From Methanobacteriota archaeon (lineage in GTDB: Archaea; Hydrothermarchaeota; Hydrothermarchaeia; Hydrothermarchaeales; SZUA-236): 6,557 nt of DNA. Of the stretch, positions 5,006-6,557 are shown in pieces. The stretch's first letter is position 1; each line of letters opens with the position of its first letter. The notes beneath the pieces were generated by a model. The model had not been told where the DNA came from and ran no database searches. It saw only the letters and a program-made list of their open reading frames with translations. The translations under genes and the position numbers were made by a program. The stretch is from positions 1-6,557 of the forward strand of contig QIDD01000054.1 of NCBI GenBank assembly GCA_003230355.1. Direction: 5' to 3'.

Positions 5006-6557
5006 ATCCAAGGGAGTGGGACAAGCAGAAATTGGTTGACGCCATGGTGCTGGTCATAATCTTCGCATTTCTACTAAGTTATTTCACACCTCAGCTATTG
5101 CTTTCAAAAACGATTACAACGGGAGGTGACACGGCCTCCCATTATTACTCGGCCTATTTTATGAAAAATAGCCTCCTTCCAGCGGGAAAGGTTGTGGGCT
5201 GGACCCCTGGGAACTACGCTGGTTTTCCCATGTTCCAATTCTATTTTTTCCTCCCCTTTCTTACGATGGCGCTCTTGAGCTATCTTATCCCTCTGCAAAT
5301 CGCGTTTAAACTTGTCAGCGTTCTTGGGATTTTCCTGCTTCCAGCAGCCGCTTACTTTGGAATGAAGGCTATGAAGTTTCGGTTCCCCATCCCTGCGTTC
5401 TCAGCAGTTTTCATGCTTCCCTTCCTATTCATGGAGGCTAACAGCATGTGGGGTGCAAACATTCCAAGCACACTTGCAGGCGAGTTCTCCTTCAGCATCA
5501 GCATGGCACTTACCCTAATATTTCTCGGCGTGCTCTACGGTGAGATGGAAAAAACGGAGGACCGCCGCAGCCTCCCACTCATAATACTGCTGGTTCTTAT
5601 CACACTCACCCATGTTTACACGCTTCTCTTTGTGGTTGCAACTTCAGCCTATTTTCTGGCCGAGCGCAGCCGGGAGAAACTCGCAAGAAACATTGTATTT
5701 CTCTTCAAGATTTATTTCACCGCCTTTCTGCTCACAAGTTTCTGGGCGATACCCATGGTTGTAAAACTCGACTATACAACGCCTTTTGCCATTGTCTGGG
5801 ATATCAAAGGCATTTTCGAAGTCTTTCCAAAAAACCTTCTTCCATTCTACCTTCTTTCGGCGATTGGAATATTATGGGGTGTTTTTAAAAAAGAGGACAA
5901 AGTACTTTTCATCAGCTTTTCACTGATTGTGGCCTTCTCTCTTTACATGTTTTCAACCAAGCTGGGAATCGTGGACATACGCTTTATTCCCTTTATCCAG
6001 ATCTACCCTCTTCTCGCCGCAGCTTATGTCCTGGGTAATGCCGCAGGGCGGCTCCGCGGAGAGTGGCTTCTGCCGCTGATTTTGGTTTTTGCAACCATAC
6101 TTTGGATTAATCAGGGCGTAACCTTCATACCTAGCTGGATTGACTGGAACTACGAAGGATTTGAGGGGAAGGCTGTTTGGCCGGCCTTTAACGGTGTGAA
6201 CCAGTATCTCGCAGGCGGGCCCGGCGATGCGCGGGTAGTCTATGAGCATTCTCAGCTCCATAACTCAGCAGGCTCAAGCCGGGCCTTTGAATCGCTCCCG
6301 CTATTCTCAGGCCGGGCCACGCTGGAAGGACTCTACATGCAATCAACGGTATCGTCGCCTTTCATATTCTATATTCAATCTGAGATTTCACAGGTCACCT
6401 CATGCCCCTTCCCGCAGTGGCCCTGCGCAAGCTTCAATCCAGGAAATGCTGTGCCCCGTCTGGAGATATTCAACGTTGGAGAAGTGATTGCCAGAACAGA
6501 TGCGACGAAGGCCGCTCTTTCAACACACCCCAGCTACGAGCTTGAAACTGAGATAGG
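5002..6557 (+). CDS. PTPS-related multi-pass membrane protein (GT-C glycosyltransferase-like), 3'-truncated by the window edge
   Basis: The frame opens at ATG 5002 and has no stop before the window end; 518 codons are visible, while relatives usually exceed 650. It matches the membrane family named '6-pyruvoyl-tetrahydropterin synthase related' (PF10131/COG5617 type). Despite the name, these are polytopic proteins with a layout like GT-C glycosyltransferases. The hallmark N-terminal loop is present: TTGGDTASHYY (39-49), LLPAGKVVGW (58-67), and PGNYAGFPMFQFYFFLPF (69-86). Other conserved blocks are NIPSTLAGEFSFS (153-165), LTHVYTLLF (202-210), FESLPLFSGRATLEGLYMQS and SPFIFYIQSE. Helices fill about residues 14-34 and 84-385; a soluble extracellular part begins near 394 and contains a CPFPQWPC cysteine pair. 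D43 in the first outer loop is a candidate catalytic or metal-binding aspartate by analogy to GT-C enzymes (inference). It overlaps the Ig-like gene by 4 nt, which suggests joint work at the cell envelope. No enzyme activity is proven for this family to my knowledge. Confidence 0.85.
   Translation, partial: MNPREWDKQKLVDAMVLVIIFAFLLSYFTPQLLLSKTITTGGDTASHYYSAYFMKNSLLPAGKVVGWTPGNYAGFPMFQFYFFLPFLTMALLSYLIPLQIAFKLVSVLGIFLLPAAAYFGMKAMKFRFPIPAFSAVFMLPFLFMEANSMWGANIPSTLAGEFSFSISMALTLIFLGVLYGEMEKTEDRRSLPLIILLVLITLTHVYTLLFVVATSAYFLAERSREKLARNIVFLFKIYFTAFLLTSFWAIPMVVKLDYTTPFAIVWDIKGIFEVFPKNLLPFYLLSAIGILWGVFKKEDKVLFISFSLIVAFSLYMFSTKLGIVDIRFIPFIQIYPLLAAAYVLGNAAGRLRGEWLLPLILVFATILWINQGVTFIPSWIDWNYEGFEGKAVWPAFNGVNQYLAGGPGDARVVYEHSQLHNSAGSSRAFESLPLFSGRATLEGLYMQSTVSSPFIFYIQSEISQVTSCPFPQWPCASFNPGNAVPRLEIFNVGEVIARTDATKAALSTHPSYELETEI

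Overview
The window reads as archaeal DNA. Two AT-rich elements look like archaeal BRE/TATA promoters. One of them sits about 29 bp before an ATG with no room for a leader, which is the archaeal leaderless arrangement. Ribosome binding sites elsewhere are GGTGG or GGAGG. The gene families present (MoeA, NuoM/MrpD-like antiporter subunits, a secreted Ig-like anchored protein and a PTPS-related membrane protein) fit an archaeon, but I cannot place it more finely from sequence alone. Every supported gene is on the + strand and the window is densely coding, with no gap above 300 bases. No tRNA, rRNA, CRISPR array, insertion sequence or origin was seen.

Layout. Positions 1-884 hold the 3' part of a moeA-type molybdenum/tungsten cofactor gene. 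A 193-bp gap (885-1077) contains a promoter. Positions 1078-4146 hold a compact three-gene set: two large membrane proteins of the proton-conducting antiporter family (relatives of complex I NuoL/M/N and MrpD), followed 2 nt later by a 33-residue single-helix protein. A 52-bp gap then carries a hairpin/T-run and a second promoter. From 4199 to the window end lie a signal-peptide, Ig-like, membrane-anchored surface protein and, overlapping it by 4 nt, a multi-pass PTPS-related protein (probably a GT-C-type glycosyltransferase-like enzyme) that runs off the window.

How the genes work together. The antiporter pair appears to form its own transcription unit, with no hydrogenase, quinone-module or other Mrp subunits beside it in this window. 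The first subunit keeps all the charged residues expected along the ion path. The second has a glutamate where the mid-membrane TM8 lysine should be, and a locally shortened segment. The small downstream protein could be an accessory subunit of this pair. The last two genes are translationally coupled and suggest a cell-envelope function such as assembly or glycosylation of surface polymers. MoeA has no evident functional link to the rest.

The strongest candidate for something undescribed is the stand-alone antiporter-pair operon with its unannotated small membrane protein and degenerate second subunit.
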